From assembly GCA_002699125.1 (NCBI GenBank), contig PABI01000006.1, positions 1-59,436 on the forward strand: DNA of 59,436 nt, given 5' to 3'. Positions 24,638 to 33,433 of this stretch are shown here, in pieces. The notes beneath the pieces were generated by a model, which searched no databases, was not told where the DNA came from, and saw only the letters and a list, made by a program, of their open reading frames with translations. This DNA comes from Anaerolineaceae bacterium. GTDB taxonomy: Bacteria; Chloroflexota; Anaerolineae; Promineifilales; Promineifilaceae. The stretch's first letter is position 1. Every line of letters begins with the position of its first letter. Made by a program: the position numbers and the translations under genes.

Positions 24638-25855
24638 TTAACGCACCTTCACCAGCCATCCCGCCACAAAACCAAGCACGGCAAAGGGGATTAACCAATA
24701 ACCAGCCACAATCCAACCGCTGGTTTCAACAAGTGCACCAAAAACGACCGGAGCCACAAACATGCCCAGATTTTGCCCCACCATCACAACGGCCAACCCC
24801 AAACCGGCCAATTGCGGCAGTTCCATGACCTCCGGTGCAGCGGCAAACGTGGCCGTAGGTACCGCCCCGGCAATAAGGCCTAGCAAAGCCAAAAAGGCAT
24901 AGATTTGCCAACCGGACACCCGGAAAGGGAAAATCATCATGATGGCCACCAGCAAAAAAGGAACGGTCATCACCAGCTTGCGGGAGCCAATGCGATCAGA
25001 AAGCCAACCGGCCAGCGGTGCCGACACAAGCACGGTAACGGTGGAGACGCTAGCAATGGTCGAGGCATCAGCCAGCGAGTAGCCTAAAACCTGTGATAAA
25101 AAAGTGGGATAGTAGGTAACCAGCGGCATAAACACAAAGTTGAAGCAGCCAAAAGCCAGGGCAATGAGCCAGATGTCGCGATTGGCCAACGCCCGACCAA
25201 AGCTAGGCACTGGGGGTGCAATATTCGGCACTTCTTCTTCCACGACTGGCGGCAGCCGCAGCAGCACACCGTAAAGCAGCAGGGCCACCAGGGCAAACGC
25301 GGCGCCAAACCACCAGACCGACTGCCAGCCCAGCGCATCACTCATTCGTGGAGCCAGGAGCAGCATTAACACGCTGCCCACCGGCACCCACGTAGCCCAA
25401 ATGCCCATGGGAATGCCTTGCTTTTGCCGGGGAAACCAGATGGCGATGATGGCCGGAGCCACCACAGCAATGAGCCCCATACCCACGCCTTCGATGACGC
25501 GGCTGGTGAGCAGCAGTGCCATGCTGCTGGCCACACCTCCCAAAGCGGAGCCACCGATCAGGCTGCCCACAGCAATCAATCCTGTCGCTTTCGGCCCAAA
25601 GCGCTGCAAGATGAACCCGGCAGGTAAGGCCAAAACCAAACCGGTGATGCTGAAAACAGACATGAGCAGCCCCGCCTGACTCAGCGTGATCTCAAACGCA
25701 TCCATGAGGACGGGCATTAAAGGCGGGACCTTGTTTTGGTTCAGCGGGGCGGCCACACTGGCGATGAATACAGCAAACAGAATGATCCAGGCGTAGGGGG
25801 GAATTACGGCCGTTTCCCGCCCCGTTTCTGCTTGCGCAGGAGTCGTTTGATTCAT
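24638..25855 (-). CDS. MFS transporter
   Basis: Protein of 405 residues with twelve predicted membrane helices. The loop after helix 2 (GFILQRFGPKATG) and its counterpart after helix 8 (GWLSDRIGSRK) match the major facilitator A-motif. The sequence resembles CynX/NimT-type or aromatic-acid importers rather than drug exporters, but the substrate cannot be fixed. It is the last gene of the minus-strand corrinoid cluster, separated from it by a 33-bp REP palindrome, so import of a methylated substrate for that pathway is a reasonable guess. Confidence 0.85.
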   Translation of the reverse strand: MNQTTPAQAETGRETAVIPPYAWIILFAVFIASVAAPLNQNKVPPLMPVLMDAFEITLSQAGLLMSVFSITGLVLALPAGFILQRFGPKATGLIAVGSLIGGSALGGVASSMALLLTSRVIEGVGMGLIAVVAPAIIAIWFPRQKQGIPMGIWATWVPVGSVLMLLLAPRMSDALGWQSVWWFGAAFALVALLLYGVLLRLPPVVEEEVPNIAPPVPSFGRALANRDIWLIALAFGCFNFVFMPLVTYYPTFLSQVLGYSLADASTIASVSTVTVLVSAPLAGWLSDRIGSRKLVMTVPFLLVAIMMIFPFRVSGWQIYAFLALLGLIAGAVPTATFAAAPEVMELPQLAGLGLAVVMVGQNLGMFVAPVVFGALVETSGWIVAGYWLIPFAVLGFVAGWLVKVR

Positions 25856-25872
25856 AAATTTGCAGACTTAAG

Positions 25873-25905
25873 AGGTGCGACGCACTTCAAAAGTGCGTCG
25901 CACCT
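25873..25905. repeat. REP palindrome, 33 bp (copy F, arms exchanged)
   Basis: Arms AGGTGCGACGCACTT and AAGTGCGTCGCACCT with a three-base CAA loop. Compared with the copies at 32.9-37.7 kb the outer three bases of the arms are exchanged. Same 15+3+15 length. Confidence 0.85.
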
Positions 25906-25913
25906 GTAAGCAG

Positions 25914-27242
25914 TTACTTCTTAACCGCCTCAATAAAGGCGCGCAGCTTTTCGTCAGTAGTATTTTCAAAGTAGCAGCCATGAGCCAGAATATAGCCCGG
26001 TGTATCTCCGAATAACTCCATCAGATTGGCACAGTAAGCGCGCACTTCATCAGTTGTGCCGGCTGCCATCAAAGAAGCCGGCACGTTCCCGGCGATGATG
26101 AATTTGTCACTCAAGATTTCCTTGACCGGTTCCATCTTGGTCTGGTCGAAGTGACACACCAGGGATTTCTCCGGCATTTCAGCCAGATTTTCCAACCGGT
26201 TGTTGTAGGAACCTTCGATGAACAGGTAGCTGGTGATGCCTTCTTCATACAAAGCCAACATGACTTGCTTCCAGGTTGGCCAGTAGAATTTCTCAAATTG
26301 TTTCTGGGACATGAACGCGTCAGCCCCTTTGTGCAGCACGTACAGCGCGGTGGGCGCACCGTTTCGATCACTCGCATTGACAACGGCGTTAATTAGAACA
26401 GGCACGTAGGCTTCACAAGCAGCCAGCAGGTCATCGGGGCGGCGGTACATATCCATCAAGATGCCCTTCGTCCCGCGCAGAGTGTCGCCCAGGTAATCAA
26501 AGGGGGTCTTAACAATATTCAAACCCATGCTGGGGAACCCGGAGGCCGCAATCATGCCCCCTGTCTGCCCCACAACCGCCAACATCTTCATCAACTCATT
26601 GCCGGCTTCCATCAAGGTTTTCAACATTTCCTGAAATGGCGGCAGGCCAAAAGGCACCATCATATCGATGATGTCTACATTTTCTGAGACGCGGGGGAAT
26701 TCCGTCAGCATGGCCAGCGGTGCCAGTGTTGGCATTACACGAGGCAGGTATTTTTTTAACCAGAAATCGGTGGGGTCGGCGGCGAAATCTCTATATTCGT
26801 CGCCCGTCATGTGTTCGCCTTCAACGGCCTGGATCGTCAGATTATCGGGCAGCTTTTGTCCACCCCAAATATAGGTTTTGTAATCCAGCATATCCATGAC
26901 TTTGCCAGGATACGGGAGCGGTGTAGCGGCCGTATCCGGCTGGAATTCGTTGTGGAACTCCAAAAGCGGCTCGCGCAACTTCTCATGGTTGTAAACCATG
27001 TCTTTGCCGGTAATGCCTTTGCGCCGCACGATATATTCATTCGCGCCCATAAATGGGTCGGCTATTGGCCGATCGTGCGGCTCCATATCATAAATTTTGC
27101 GCAGGCGCTCAATGCGTTCTTTGTACTTGGCTTCCGCTTCCGGGCTGACGAACTCCACCGGCTGATTCTGCCAATGATCCAGGCGCACTTTGCGCCGTTC
27201 AAGGGGGGATAATTCGTTCCAATTATCAGGTCTTACAAACAT
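25914..27242 (-). CDS. uroporphyrinogen-decarboxylase-family corrinoid methyltransferase
   Basis: Protein of 442 residues with a UroD-type TIM barrel (GGMIAASGFPSMG, AHGCYFENTT near the C-terminus). Relatives such as MtaA, CmuA and MtvB/OdmB move methyl groups between a substrate or coenzyme and a corrinoid protein. Beside a corrinoid protein, a methyl-THF methyltransferase and an activase, the best guess is methyltransferase I of an O- or N-demethylase, taking the methyl group from an unknown substrate; this is inference. ATG at 27242 with AAGGAG upstream, five bases after the corrinoid-protein stop; a longer start within that gene lacks support. The Cys/His pattern near residue 380 differs from the textbook HxC, so metal ligands are uncertain. 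Confidence 0.85.
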   Translation of the reverse strand: MFVRPDNWNELSPLERRKVRLDHWQNQPVEFVSPEAEAKYKERIERLRKIYDMEPHDRPIADPFMGANEYIVRRKGITGKDMVYNHEKLREPLLEFHNEFQPDTAATPLPYPGKVMDMLDYKTYIWGGQKLPDNLTIQAVEGEHMTGDEYRDFAADPTDFWLKKYLPRVMPTLAPLAMLTEFPRVSENVDIIDMMVPFGLPPFQEMLKTLMEAGNELMKMLAVVGQTGGMIAASGFPSMGLNIVKTPFDYLGDTLRGTKGILMDMYRRPDDLLAACEAYVPVLINAVVNASDRNGAPTALYVLHKGADAFMSQKQFEKFYWPTWKQVMLALYEEGITSYLFIEGSYNNRLENLAEMPEKSLVCHFDQTKMEPVKEILSDKFIIAGNVPASLMAAGTTDEVRAYCANLMELFGDTPGYILAHGCYFENTTDEKLRAFIEAVKK

Positions 27243-27247
27243 GTCAC

Positions 27248-27871
27248 TCACTCCTTCGTCCACTCTTTGGCCAAAGCAACGGCCGCCATGGCGTCACGGC
27301 CGTAGGCATCCGCCTTGGTGTATTCTCGAATCTGCTCATCAATCTGGCCGCCGCCAATCATGACTTTGACATCCAAATCAGCGTCCCGCAAGGCAGCCAC
27401 GGTATCTTTCATCGGGTCGAAGGCCAGGGTCAGGAAACCACTCAGACCAACGATGGTGGCCCCCGTTTCCTTAACCGCATCTACAAATTTGGCAACGGGC
27501 ACATCCACACCAAGGTCGGTCACTTCAAAGCCGTTCAGGTCAAGCATGAAGGCAACAATATCTTTGGCAATGTCGTGAATGTCGCCTTCCACAGTGCCCA
27601 GAACAATTTTGCCCAGCTTTTCGCCACTTGCTTCTTCTGCCAGGCGAGGCTTGATGATGTCGGAAGCGGCCGTCATCATTTCGCCGGCCAAAATGAGCTC
27701 GGGAATGAACGCCTCGCCTTCCTCAAACCGCTTACCGATCACGTCCATCGCCGCGCGGTAAGCGTCCAGAACTTCGAGTGGTGGCGTCCCCGCATCCAGC
27801 AGTTCATTCGTTAGTTTTAGCGCGTCATCTTCGCGCATTTCTGTAATCGCATTAATTAACTCTTGTGACAT
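27248..27871 (-). CDS. corrinoid (B12-binding) protein, MtbC/MtvA-like
   Basis: Protein of 207 residues: N-terminal four-helix cap (about 1-85) and a Rossmann-like B12-binding domain. The cobalt-ligand His99 lies in GDIHDIAKD. The family consensus is DxHxxG, but here the Gly is Ala102, and the second motif is SGF rather than SxL, so the corrinoid pocket is slightly atypical. It would carry the methyl group between the UroD-type methyltransferase and the methyl-THF enzyme. It is encoded between them with short spacers. A second, canonical homologue is at 32239. Confidence 0.9.
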   Translation of the reverse strand: MSQELINAITEMREDDALKLTNELLDAGTPPLEVLDAYRAAMDVIGKRFEEGEAFIPELILAGEMMTAASDIIKPRLAEEASGEKLGKIVLGTVEGDIHDIAKDIVAFMLDLNGFEVTDLGVDVPVAKFVDAVKETGATIVGLSGFLTLAFDPMKDTVAALRDADLDVKVMIGGGQIDEQIREYTKADAYGRDAMAAVALAKEWTKE

Positions 27872-27904
27872 AATTGACTCCTTTCTTCATGCTAACACAA
27901 CTTT

Positions 27905-28699
27905 TTATTCAAATAAGCCTTTGCGAGAGGCGCGGATATAGTTCAAACAATGTTTATCCCGTCCCAACAATAGATCGGTCGTCACAATGGCGGCCATCAG
28001 CTCTTTGTCCAGCGGGTCCAAAATAGCACTGTCTAATCCATTTTGCATCGCCAGGATAAGAAAGGCGCGATTGATTTGTTTGCGTGCTGGCAGGCCAAAA
28101 GAAATGTTGCTCAAGCCCATCGTAAAATGGACCTCTGGATATTGCTCATGCACGGCACGAATGGTTTCATAGGCGATAACAGCGCTCTGGTTGGCGGTGG
28201 CTATCGTCATGACCAGCGGATCAACGTACACCTTATCATCTGGCACATTAGCAGCGCGGGTGGCGGCAATCACTTTGTCGATGATTTCTAACCGTTTTTC
28301 AGTGGTATCGGGGATTTTTTTATCATCCATCGCCAGGGCAATGACTTCGCAGCCGTGCTCGGCCACAATGGGCAAAATTTTCTCCAGCCGGTCCGGTTCG
28401 CCGCTGATGGAGTTGATCATGGGGGTTTTGTTCACCGCCTGGATGGCCACGTTTAATGCCGCTGGATTGGCACTATCCAAACAGATGGGCGTCTCAACCA
28501 CTGACTGGACATTTTCGATAAGCCAGATCAAATCATCAGGCTCTTTGTCGGGATGAGTTCCGGCATTGACGTCCAGCCAGTCAGACCCAGCCTCGGCCTG
28601 TTTGACCGCCAAATCCTTGATGTATTCTGCATCGCGCTCGGCAATAGCCCTGGCAACACGTTTGCGGGTTCCATTTATCTTTTCGCCAATTATTTTCAT
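27905..28699 (-). CDS. methyltetrahydrofolate:corrinoid methyltransferase (AcsE/MtgA-type)
   Basis: Protein of 264 residues forming the pterin-binding TIM barrel (GEKINGT at the start, WLDVNAGTHPDKE, ICLDSANP, INSISGE, MGLSNISFGLP). Members transfer a methyl group between 5-methyl-THF and a corrinoid protein. In demethylase clusters they are methyltransferase II, passing the methyl group from the corrinoid protein to THF for C1 metabolism. It is encoded next to the corrinoid protein and the activase. Confidence 0.9.
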   Translation of the reverse strand: MKIIGEKINGTRKRVARAIAERDAEYIKDLAVKQAEAGSDWLDVNAGTHPDKEPDDLIWLIENVQSVVETPICLDSANPAALNVAIQAVNKTPMINSISGEPDRLEKILPIVAEHGCEVIALAMDDKKIPDTTEKRLEIIDKVIAATRAANVPDDKVYVDPLVMTIATANQSAVIAYETIRAVHEQYPEVHFTMGLSNISFGLPARKQINRAFLILAMQNGLDSAILDPLDKELMAAIVTTDLLLGRDKHCLNYIRASRKGLFE

Positions 28700-28737
28700 A
28701 GACTGCTCCCTTTTTTCGGTAAGCGGTGGTCGGTGGT

Positions 28738-28790
28738 AGGTAATCGGTGAGTAGCCACATGATTACTGAATACGGATTACCGATTACCGT
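28738..28790. repeat. GGTAATCGG inverted repeat, includes the RACo stop codon
   Basis: GGTAATCGGTGAG on the left is mirrored by GGATTACCGATTACC on the right. The TAA stop of the activase gene (28784-28786) and its last few codons lie inside the right arm. Similar words occur in the linker of the C39-like gene. Confidence 0.55.
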
Positions 28791-30631
28791 TTACTGTTAA
28801 CCGGTTCTGGAAATAACATGCCCAAGGCAAACTTACGGCCGAATTTCGGATAGGTCGTCAATTCGTTGTAACTGGTGTTCTGGGCGATTGCCTCGGCGCG
28901 TTGGCGGGCTTCGCGCGAGATCAACATCCACTTGGCCCCAATCACAGCCGCATTGCCCACCTGCCGGTATTGGGCGTTAGGCAGTTCCGGGAACAAACCC
29001 ATGGCAATAGCACTTTTCACATTAAGGAAAGAACCAAACGCCCCAGCAATGATCACTTCTTCCACTTCTTCCGCCGGGGTGTCGGTGGCTTCCAACAAAA
29101 TTTGCAGGCCAGCGTGGATTGCGCCTTTAGCCAGCTGGATTTCGTTGACATCTTTTTGGGTGATGAGGATATCTCGATTGCTGCCGCTTTTATTGGCAGG
29201 CACCAGGCAAAATTCAGCACCAAAACGGCCGTTCCCCACCCGTCCATTTGCCTTATCAAACCGTCCCCGATAATTGATGAGACCGGCACGGTACAATTCG
29301 GCGGCAACGTCTACAATGCCCGAGCCACACAACCCTACCGCCAGGGCATCATCAATGGTTGTCAGTTCCACGTCTGCGGCTGTAATCCGAACCTTCTCGA
29401 TAGCGCCGGAAGCTGCCCGCATGCCGTCGCTGATGTGCGCGCCCTCAAACGCCGGGCCAGAAGCGCAGGAAGCCGAGGTCAAAAACGACATGCCCGGCTT
29501 ACGAATGGCGATTTCGGTATTGGTGCCAATGTCTACCCCCAGAGATGTTTTGTTCCCCTGGTCCAGATCACAGGCCAGAATCATGGCGACGTGGTCGGCA
29601 CCGACAAAGCCGCCGATGCATGGTGGAATGTACACGGCCGCACCGGGAGCCATCGTTAGGCCCAACTCGCTGGCGGGGACGGCGAGCGAGGTACCGACGG
29701 CCGCCACGTATGGCGCGGTGGCCAGCTGGCGCACCGGCAGCTGCAGCAGCAAATGGGTCATGGCCGTATTGCCCACAATGCAGGCTTCGACGACTTGCTC
29801 CGGCATGACCCCGGTTTCGTAAATCAAATCGATAAGCAAATCGTTGAGCGTTTCGCGCACTTTGCTGGCCAGCACGCGGCCGCCTTCCGGGTTGCGCGAG
29901 ACGTGGTTGAGGCGGCTGATCACATCTTCACCATACCCAATTTGTGGATTGGGTACACCGGCTGAAGCCAAATCATTGCCCGTTTCCAGGTCCACCAGGT
30001 AGGCGGCAATTTTGGTCGTGCCCAGATCGACGGCGAAGCCAAGCGGCCGTTTCTCACCAGCCACCACGCCCACAATTTCCCGCTCGCGCACGAACGCGGT
30101 CACCTGCCAGTTATTTTGGCGAAGGGTAGTGGAGAGGGTGCGCAGAACGGCCGTTCCGGCAAACAACTCCGTCAAGCCATGCACCTCAGCCAAACCGTCC
30201 ATGAGGCGCGTCAAATCGGGGCGAATGTCTTCTAGCGTGGGTGGGATCAACGTCACCGGATAAGCACGAACCAGTGGGTCGGGCTCGATTTCGCGCAAAT
30301 CGCTGGCAATTTGCAGCCGCTGCCCGGTGATAAGCGATTCACGCGGTACGTGAATGGTCAAATCGGAGCGGGCAAAGGTGCAGCAGGCCAATCGTTCGCC
30401 TTGCTGCAATTCCAGCTCCGTTAAAATGAATTCTTCATCTAAATTGGGCGGTGATGTGTTCCCTGAAAGCAGTACGATGCGACATTGGCCACAGTTCCCC
30501 TCTCCCCCACAGGCTGACGCCAGATCAATCCCCGATTCGCGCGCGGCTTCAAACAATGATTCGTCAGGCGAAGCCGTTACCCGTTTGCCAATCGGCTGGA
30601 ACTGAACCTGGAAGGAACGGCCGTCAGACAT
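28784..30631 (-). CDS. RACo-type reductive activator of corrinoid proteins
   Basis: Protein of 615 residues. The N-terminal 2Fe-2S ferredoxin domain has ACGGEGNCGQC (about 40-50) and a distal Cys near 83. A middle domain leads to an ASKHA ATPase core with DLGTTKIAAY, the VGNTAMTHLL segment, GVDIGTNTEIA and AGAFGSFLN. Such proteins use ATP to drive one-electron reduction of inactive Co(II) corrinoid to Co(I). Its partners should be the corrinoid proteins at 27248 and 32239. Its ATG overlaps the end of the DUF1638 gene by 8 bases. The last residues (NSKR) and the stop come from a dispersed repeat. Confidence 0.92.
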   Translation of the reverse strand: MSDGRSFQVQFQPIGKRVTASPDESLFEAARESGIDLASACGGEGNCGQCRIVLLSGNTSPPNLDEEFILTELELQQGERLACCTFARSDLTIHVPRESLITGQRLQIASDLREIEPDPLVRAYPVTLIPPTLEDIRPDLTRLMDGLAEVHGLTELFAGTAVLRTLSTTLRQNNWQVTAFVREREIVGVVAGEKRPLGFAVDLGTTKIAAYLVDLETGNDLASAGVPNPQIGYGEDVISRLNHVSRNPEGGRVLASKVRETLNDLLIDLIYETGVMPEQVVEACIVGNTAMTHLLLQLPVRQLATAPYVAAVGTSLAVPASELGLTMAPGAAVYIPPCIGGFVGADHVAMILACDLDQGNKTSLGVDIGTNTEIAIRKPGMSFLTSASCASGPAFEGAHISDGMRAASGAIEKVRITAADVELTTIDDALAVGLCGSGIVDVAAELYRAGLINYRGRFDKANGRVGNGRFGAEFCLVPANKSGSNRDILITQKDVNEIQLAKGAIHAGLQILLEATDTPAEEVEEVIIAGAFGSFLNVKSAIAMGLFPELPNAQYRQVGNAAVIGAKWMLISREARQRAEAIAQNTSYNELTTYPKFGRKFALGMLFPEPVNSKR

Positions 30632-31358
30632 CGCTCTCCTGCCTTTGGGGCGGTTTCATGGCGTACATGCTGAGATTGTTGGTGGTGGTGGCCTTTGTTT
30701 TGAAATCGGTGTATTTGATCGTTTCACCCGGCTGGGCCACAACAAAATCATCGTCCCACGGCCCGTAAAGCGTGCGGTAAATCAGCTCATCGGACCCTTT
30801 GACTTCTTCAAAACGGAGATTAAATTTTTTGGCCACGTTGCGGGCGTATTTGCGGTAATATTCCTGGTTGTCGGTGCCGGTGTCGATATAGACCAGTCGT
30901 TTGTAATTTTGCAGCATGATGCGCATGATGCGCTCCGCTCGTTCCTCGCCATATTTCACCACAGCGCGATTGTATTCATCCAACAAGGTGTCGCTGACTT
31001 CAATCCACCCTTTGGTGAGGTAATAGGTGCCCGGCTCTTTTTTGTTTTGGGCGGTGTATGCGTCGCGGGAGCCTAAAAAGCAGGCAATGCAGTCATCAAC
31101 CCGGGGAACAACTATCGTGCAGCTGCGCGCTTCTAACCCCACGACAGCCAGAGAGCACAGGCCATAGCCTAAAATGATTGTGTCATATTCTTCTGCACAA
31201 GCTGTGTCGATGGCTTCTTGAAGGCGTGTCTTTAAGCTGCCGGGGATGAGGTGAAGGCCAAAATCGAGTACCTCATAAGCCAAATCAGGCGGCATGATGG
31301 GCAGCATTTCTTCAATTACCGTGGCGCAAGCAATAACTTTGGTACGGCCGTTTCCCAT
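30624..31358 (-). CDS. DUF1638 family protein
   Basis: Protein of 244 residues with ACATVIEEM near the start, LGYGLCSLAVVGL (about 90) and VVPRVDDCIACFLGSR (about 105), conserved Cys-containing motifs of DUF1638. The family has no established biochemical role but is often found beside corrinoid methyltransferases, as here. The Cys residues may bind metal. ATG at 31358 follows GAGGGG; a TTG four codons earlier is the alternative. It is the first gene of the minus-strand operon and faces a divergently transcribed GntR-type regulator. Confidence 0.82.
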   Translation of the reverse strand: MGNGRTKVIACATVIEEMLPIMPPDLAYEVLDFGLHLIPGSLKTRLQEAIDTACAEEYDTIILGYGLCSLAVVGLEARSCTIVVPRVDDCIACFLGSRDAYTAQNKKEPGTYYLTKGWIEVSDTLLDEYNRAVVKYGEERAERIMRIMLQNYKRLVYIDTGTDNQEYYRKYARNVAKKFNLRFEEVKGSDELIYRTLYGPWDDDFVVAQPGETIKYTDFKTKATTTNNLSMYAMKPPQRQESDV

Positions 31359-31414
31359 AAATCCCCTCAACTCATCTAAATCGCTTTACCCATTGTACAA
31401 AGTTCGCAAAACTT

Positions 31415-31468
31415 ATATACTTATATAGGGAACTTCACCGAATATAATGTATACTTATATAGGGAAGT
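31415..31468. promoter_or_regulatory. two direct-repeat operator candidates for the GntR-type regulator
   Basis: TATACTTATATAGGGAACTT (31415-31434) and the same 20-mer with one change (31449-31468) lie 34 bp apart, close to three helical turns, in the 129-bp gap between the DUF1638 operon and the regulator gene. The second copy ends 19 bases before the regulator ATG. The spacing and near identity suggest cooperative binding and joint control of both transcripts. Confidence 0.65.
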
Positions 31469-31487
31469 TGTCAAGAAGGAAGTTTTT

Positions 31488-32246
31488 ATGCTCCAATCAG
31501 AACAAATTGACCGGGAAGCATATGAACCGGCCTATGCCCAGTTAGCCAACATTTTGCGCCGCCAGATTGCCGAAGGTGCTTTCCGCCCTGGCGATCAACT
31601 GCCTTCCGAGGCCCAACTGTGCCGTACTTACGGCCTCAGCCCCATGACGGTACGCCGCTCGATCAACCTGCTGGCGGATCAGGGCGTGGTGAGCACGGCT
31701 CAAGGCAAAGGCACGTTTGTCAAGCCGCTGGAATTGGGCACGGCCGTTTTCGATTTGCACGAGCTTCAGGCGTTGTTTCAGGATGGGGCGGATACGGCCG
31801 TCAAACTGCTCGAAGTCCGCGTCGTGTCCGCCGATGAACGCACTGCCCGCAAGCTGTGCCTCGCCGAAGGGGACAACGCCATCTACATTCGCCGCCTGCT
31901 CACCCGGGCGGGCCAGCCCATCTTCTATCATCGGGCCTACCTCGTTTACGATCCCACCCGCCCCATTGTGGAGGCGGAAATGGATGTCACTTCCCTGCAC
32001 GGCCTCTTCTCCAACGCCGTCACCCATTCGCTCAAGCGGGGCCAACTCACCATCGAAGCGACGCTCATGAACGAAGAAGAAGCCAACATTTTGCAGGCCA
32101 AACTGCCAACGGCCGCTTTTTACCTGGAACATCTTTTTTACGATTTTGATGAACGGCCGCTTAGCTGGGGCTGGTTTATCTTCCGCAGCGATCACCTGCG
32201 CTTCGCCACCGAAATTGGCATCCAGGAGGGCCGCAGAGATGAGTGA
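31488..32246 (+). CDS. GntR-family (HutC/UTRA) transcriptional regulator
   Basis: Protein of 252 residues. Winged helix-turn-helix at about 14-75 (LRRQIAEGAFRPGDQLPSEA, then TVRRSINLLADQGVV and GKGTFV), followed by a UTRA ligand domain (about 95-245). Such repressors release DNA on binding a small pathway metabolite. The location between the corrinoid operon and a second corrinoid-protein gene implies it senses a substrate or intermediate of that methyl-transfer system. AAGGAAG lies 6 bases before the ATG. Its stop overlaps the next start by 8 bases. Confidence 0.92.
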   Translation: MLQSEQIDREAYEPAYAQLANILRRQIAEGAFRPGDQLPSEAQLCRTYGLSPMTVRRSINLLADQGVVSTAQGKGTFVKPLELGTAVFDLHELQALFQDGADTAVKLLEVRVVSADERTARKLCLAEGDNAIYIRRLLTRAGQPIFYHRAYLVYDPTRPIVEAEMDVTSLHGLFSNAVTHSLKRGQLTIEATLMNEEEANILQAKLPTAAFYLEHLFYDFDERPLSWGWFIFRSDHLRFATEIGIQEGRRDE

Positions 32247-32919
32247 TTCCGCCACCCACGATCCGCAAAGACTCACCTTCATTGCCCACGTCGCCGATCT
32301 GGACGAATTAGAAGTTTTGGCGCTCGTCGAGAAACGCATTGCCCAGGGAGACAATCCCCTGGCCATCATCGAAGATTGCCAGGAAGGGCTGCGCCAGGTG
32401 GGCGAGCGGTACGAGCGGCAGGAATATTATTTGTCCGGCCTGATCATGGCTGGCGAAATTTTCCGCGAGGTGATGGAAATTGTGCAGCCCATCATCCAGG
32501 AAACGTACACCGGTAAAGAAACCGGCACGATTCTGCTGGGCACCGTCCGGGGCGACATTCACGACATCGGCAAGAACAACCTGAGCATGCTACTTACCTG
32601 TTACGGTTTTTCCGTCCACGATCTGGGCGTCGATGTGCCGCCCTCCGAATTTTTACTACAAGCGGTGCAGGTCCGGCCGGACGTCATCGGCCTTTCCGGC
32701 CTGCTCACCACCTCCTACGACGCCATGAAAGAAACCATCGACCTCATCCACATGACCGGCGACGCCGAGCTCCACGCCATCCCTATCATCATCGGCGGCA
32801 ACCAGCTCACCGAGCAGGTCTGCCGCTACGTTGGGGCCGATTACTGGCTCAACGACGCCATGTCCGGCGTGCGCCTCTGCCAGAAATTATTGCACTCACC
32901 AAGTGCGACGCACCTTTGA
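32239..32919 (+). CDS. second corrinoid (B12-binding) protein
   Basis: Protein of 226 residues: helical cap (about 15-95) and B12-binding domain with canonical GDIHDIGKN (His108), GLSGLLTT and IIGGNQL. Coupled to the GntR gene (8-bp overlap, GGAGG upstream of ATG 32239), so it may be induced separately from the minus-strand operon, and it may serve a different methyl donor or act as a sensor. The last five residues (SATHL) and the TGA stop are encoded by a 33-bp REP palindrome: the stop begins in the REP loop. The ancestral end was probably near CQKLLH. Confidence 0.9.
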   Translation: MSDSATHDPQRLTFIAHVADLDELEVLALVEKRIAQGDNPLAIIEDCQEGLRQVGERYERQEYYLSGLIMAGEIFREVMEIVQPIIQETYTGKETGTILLGTVRGDIHDIGKNNLSMLLTCYGFSVHDLGVDVPPSEFLLQAVQVRPDVIGLSGLLTTSYDAMKETIDLIHMTGDAELHAIPIIIGGNQLTEQVCRYVGADYWLNDAMSGVRLCQKLLHSPSATHL

Positions 32920-32933
32920 GGTGCGTCGCACTT
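32901..32933. repeat. REP palindrome, 33 bp (copy A)
   Basis: Arms AAGTGCGACGCACCT and AGGTGCGTCGCACTT with loop TTG. It supplies the end and stop codon of the corrinoid-protein gene. Confidence 0.9.
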
Positions 32934-32946
32934 TAAAGCACCTTCG

Positions 32947-32961
32947 AGGACTGCCAGTCCT
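32947..32961. repeat. short palindrome AGGACT-GCC-AGTCCT
   Basis: A 6+3+6 palindrome 13 bases after REP copy A. Two more members lie at 51240-51254 and 51286-51300. Confidence 0.6.
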
Positions 32962-33052
32962 TGTCCGGAACAACCCTTGCGATTCCCCCTACCCCCCGTT
33001 TATAATTTTCGCCAGCAAATATCCAGTCCAACCGCATAAACGGAGGCGTGTC

Positions 33053-33352
33053 ATGCCCGATGAATCCGCACGACTGAGAGAATATTTGGAACGGCCGTTA
33101 CCAGACCTGATGGCCGAATTAGCCCTGTACGACGACACCACTAAAGGTGCCAGCGACGTCTGGGAAAAGATTGCTGGCCCGGTACGCCAGCGCATCTGCG
33201 CCGAATGGAAATGGTGCGAAGCGCGCCAGGACGCCCGCTTCGAGAATGATTACGACATCCTCGTCGCGGTTGTTACCGTGCTAACCGGCCGCGTCTTGCA
33301 CTTACCCGTTGATGTTGATTTGGTCCTTCCTCGTCAAGCGCAGCTTAGATAG
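33053..33352 (+). CDS. small hypothetical protein beside the CHAT-STAND gene
   Basis: Soluble, mostly helical protein of 99 residues, with acidic and basic patches (LYDDTTKGASDVWEKI, AEWKWCEARQDARFE). ATG at 33053 has GGAG 8 bases upstream. It is followed by REP copy B and, 81 bases later, by the CHAT-STAND gene, so both are probably on one transcript. No family recognised. Small helical proteins in this position often bind their large partner, but that is only suggestive. Confidence 0.68.
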   Translation: MPDESARLREYLERPLPDLMAELALYDDTTKGASDVWEKIAGPVRQRICAEWKWCEARQDARFENDYDILVAVVTVLTGRVLHLPVDVDLVLPRQAQLR

Positions 33353-33380
33353 CTTTTGCAGTTGTGGGTAACGCGCCATC

Positions 33381-33413
33381 AAGTGCGACGCACCTCGGAG
33401 GTGCGTCGCACTT
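33381..33413. repeat. REP palindrome, 33 bp (copy B)
   Basis: Arms AAGTGCGACGCACCT and AGGTGCGTCGCACTT with loop CGG, identical to the copy inside the downstream CHAT-STAND gene. It lies between that gene and the 99-residue gene. Confidence 0.92.
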
Positions 33414-33433
33414 AAACAAACGGAGATCATCTC

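Noticed and set aside
32831..33052. N-terminal extension of the 99-residue protein
   Set aside because: The extension runs through the corrinoid gene end, a REP and another palindrome. A good ATG with GGAG lies at 33053.
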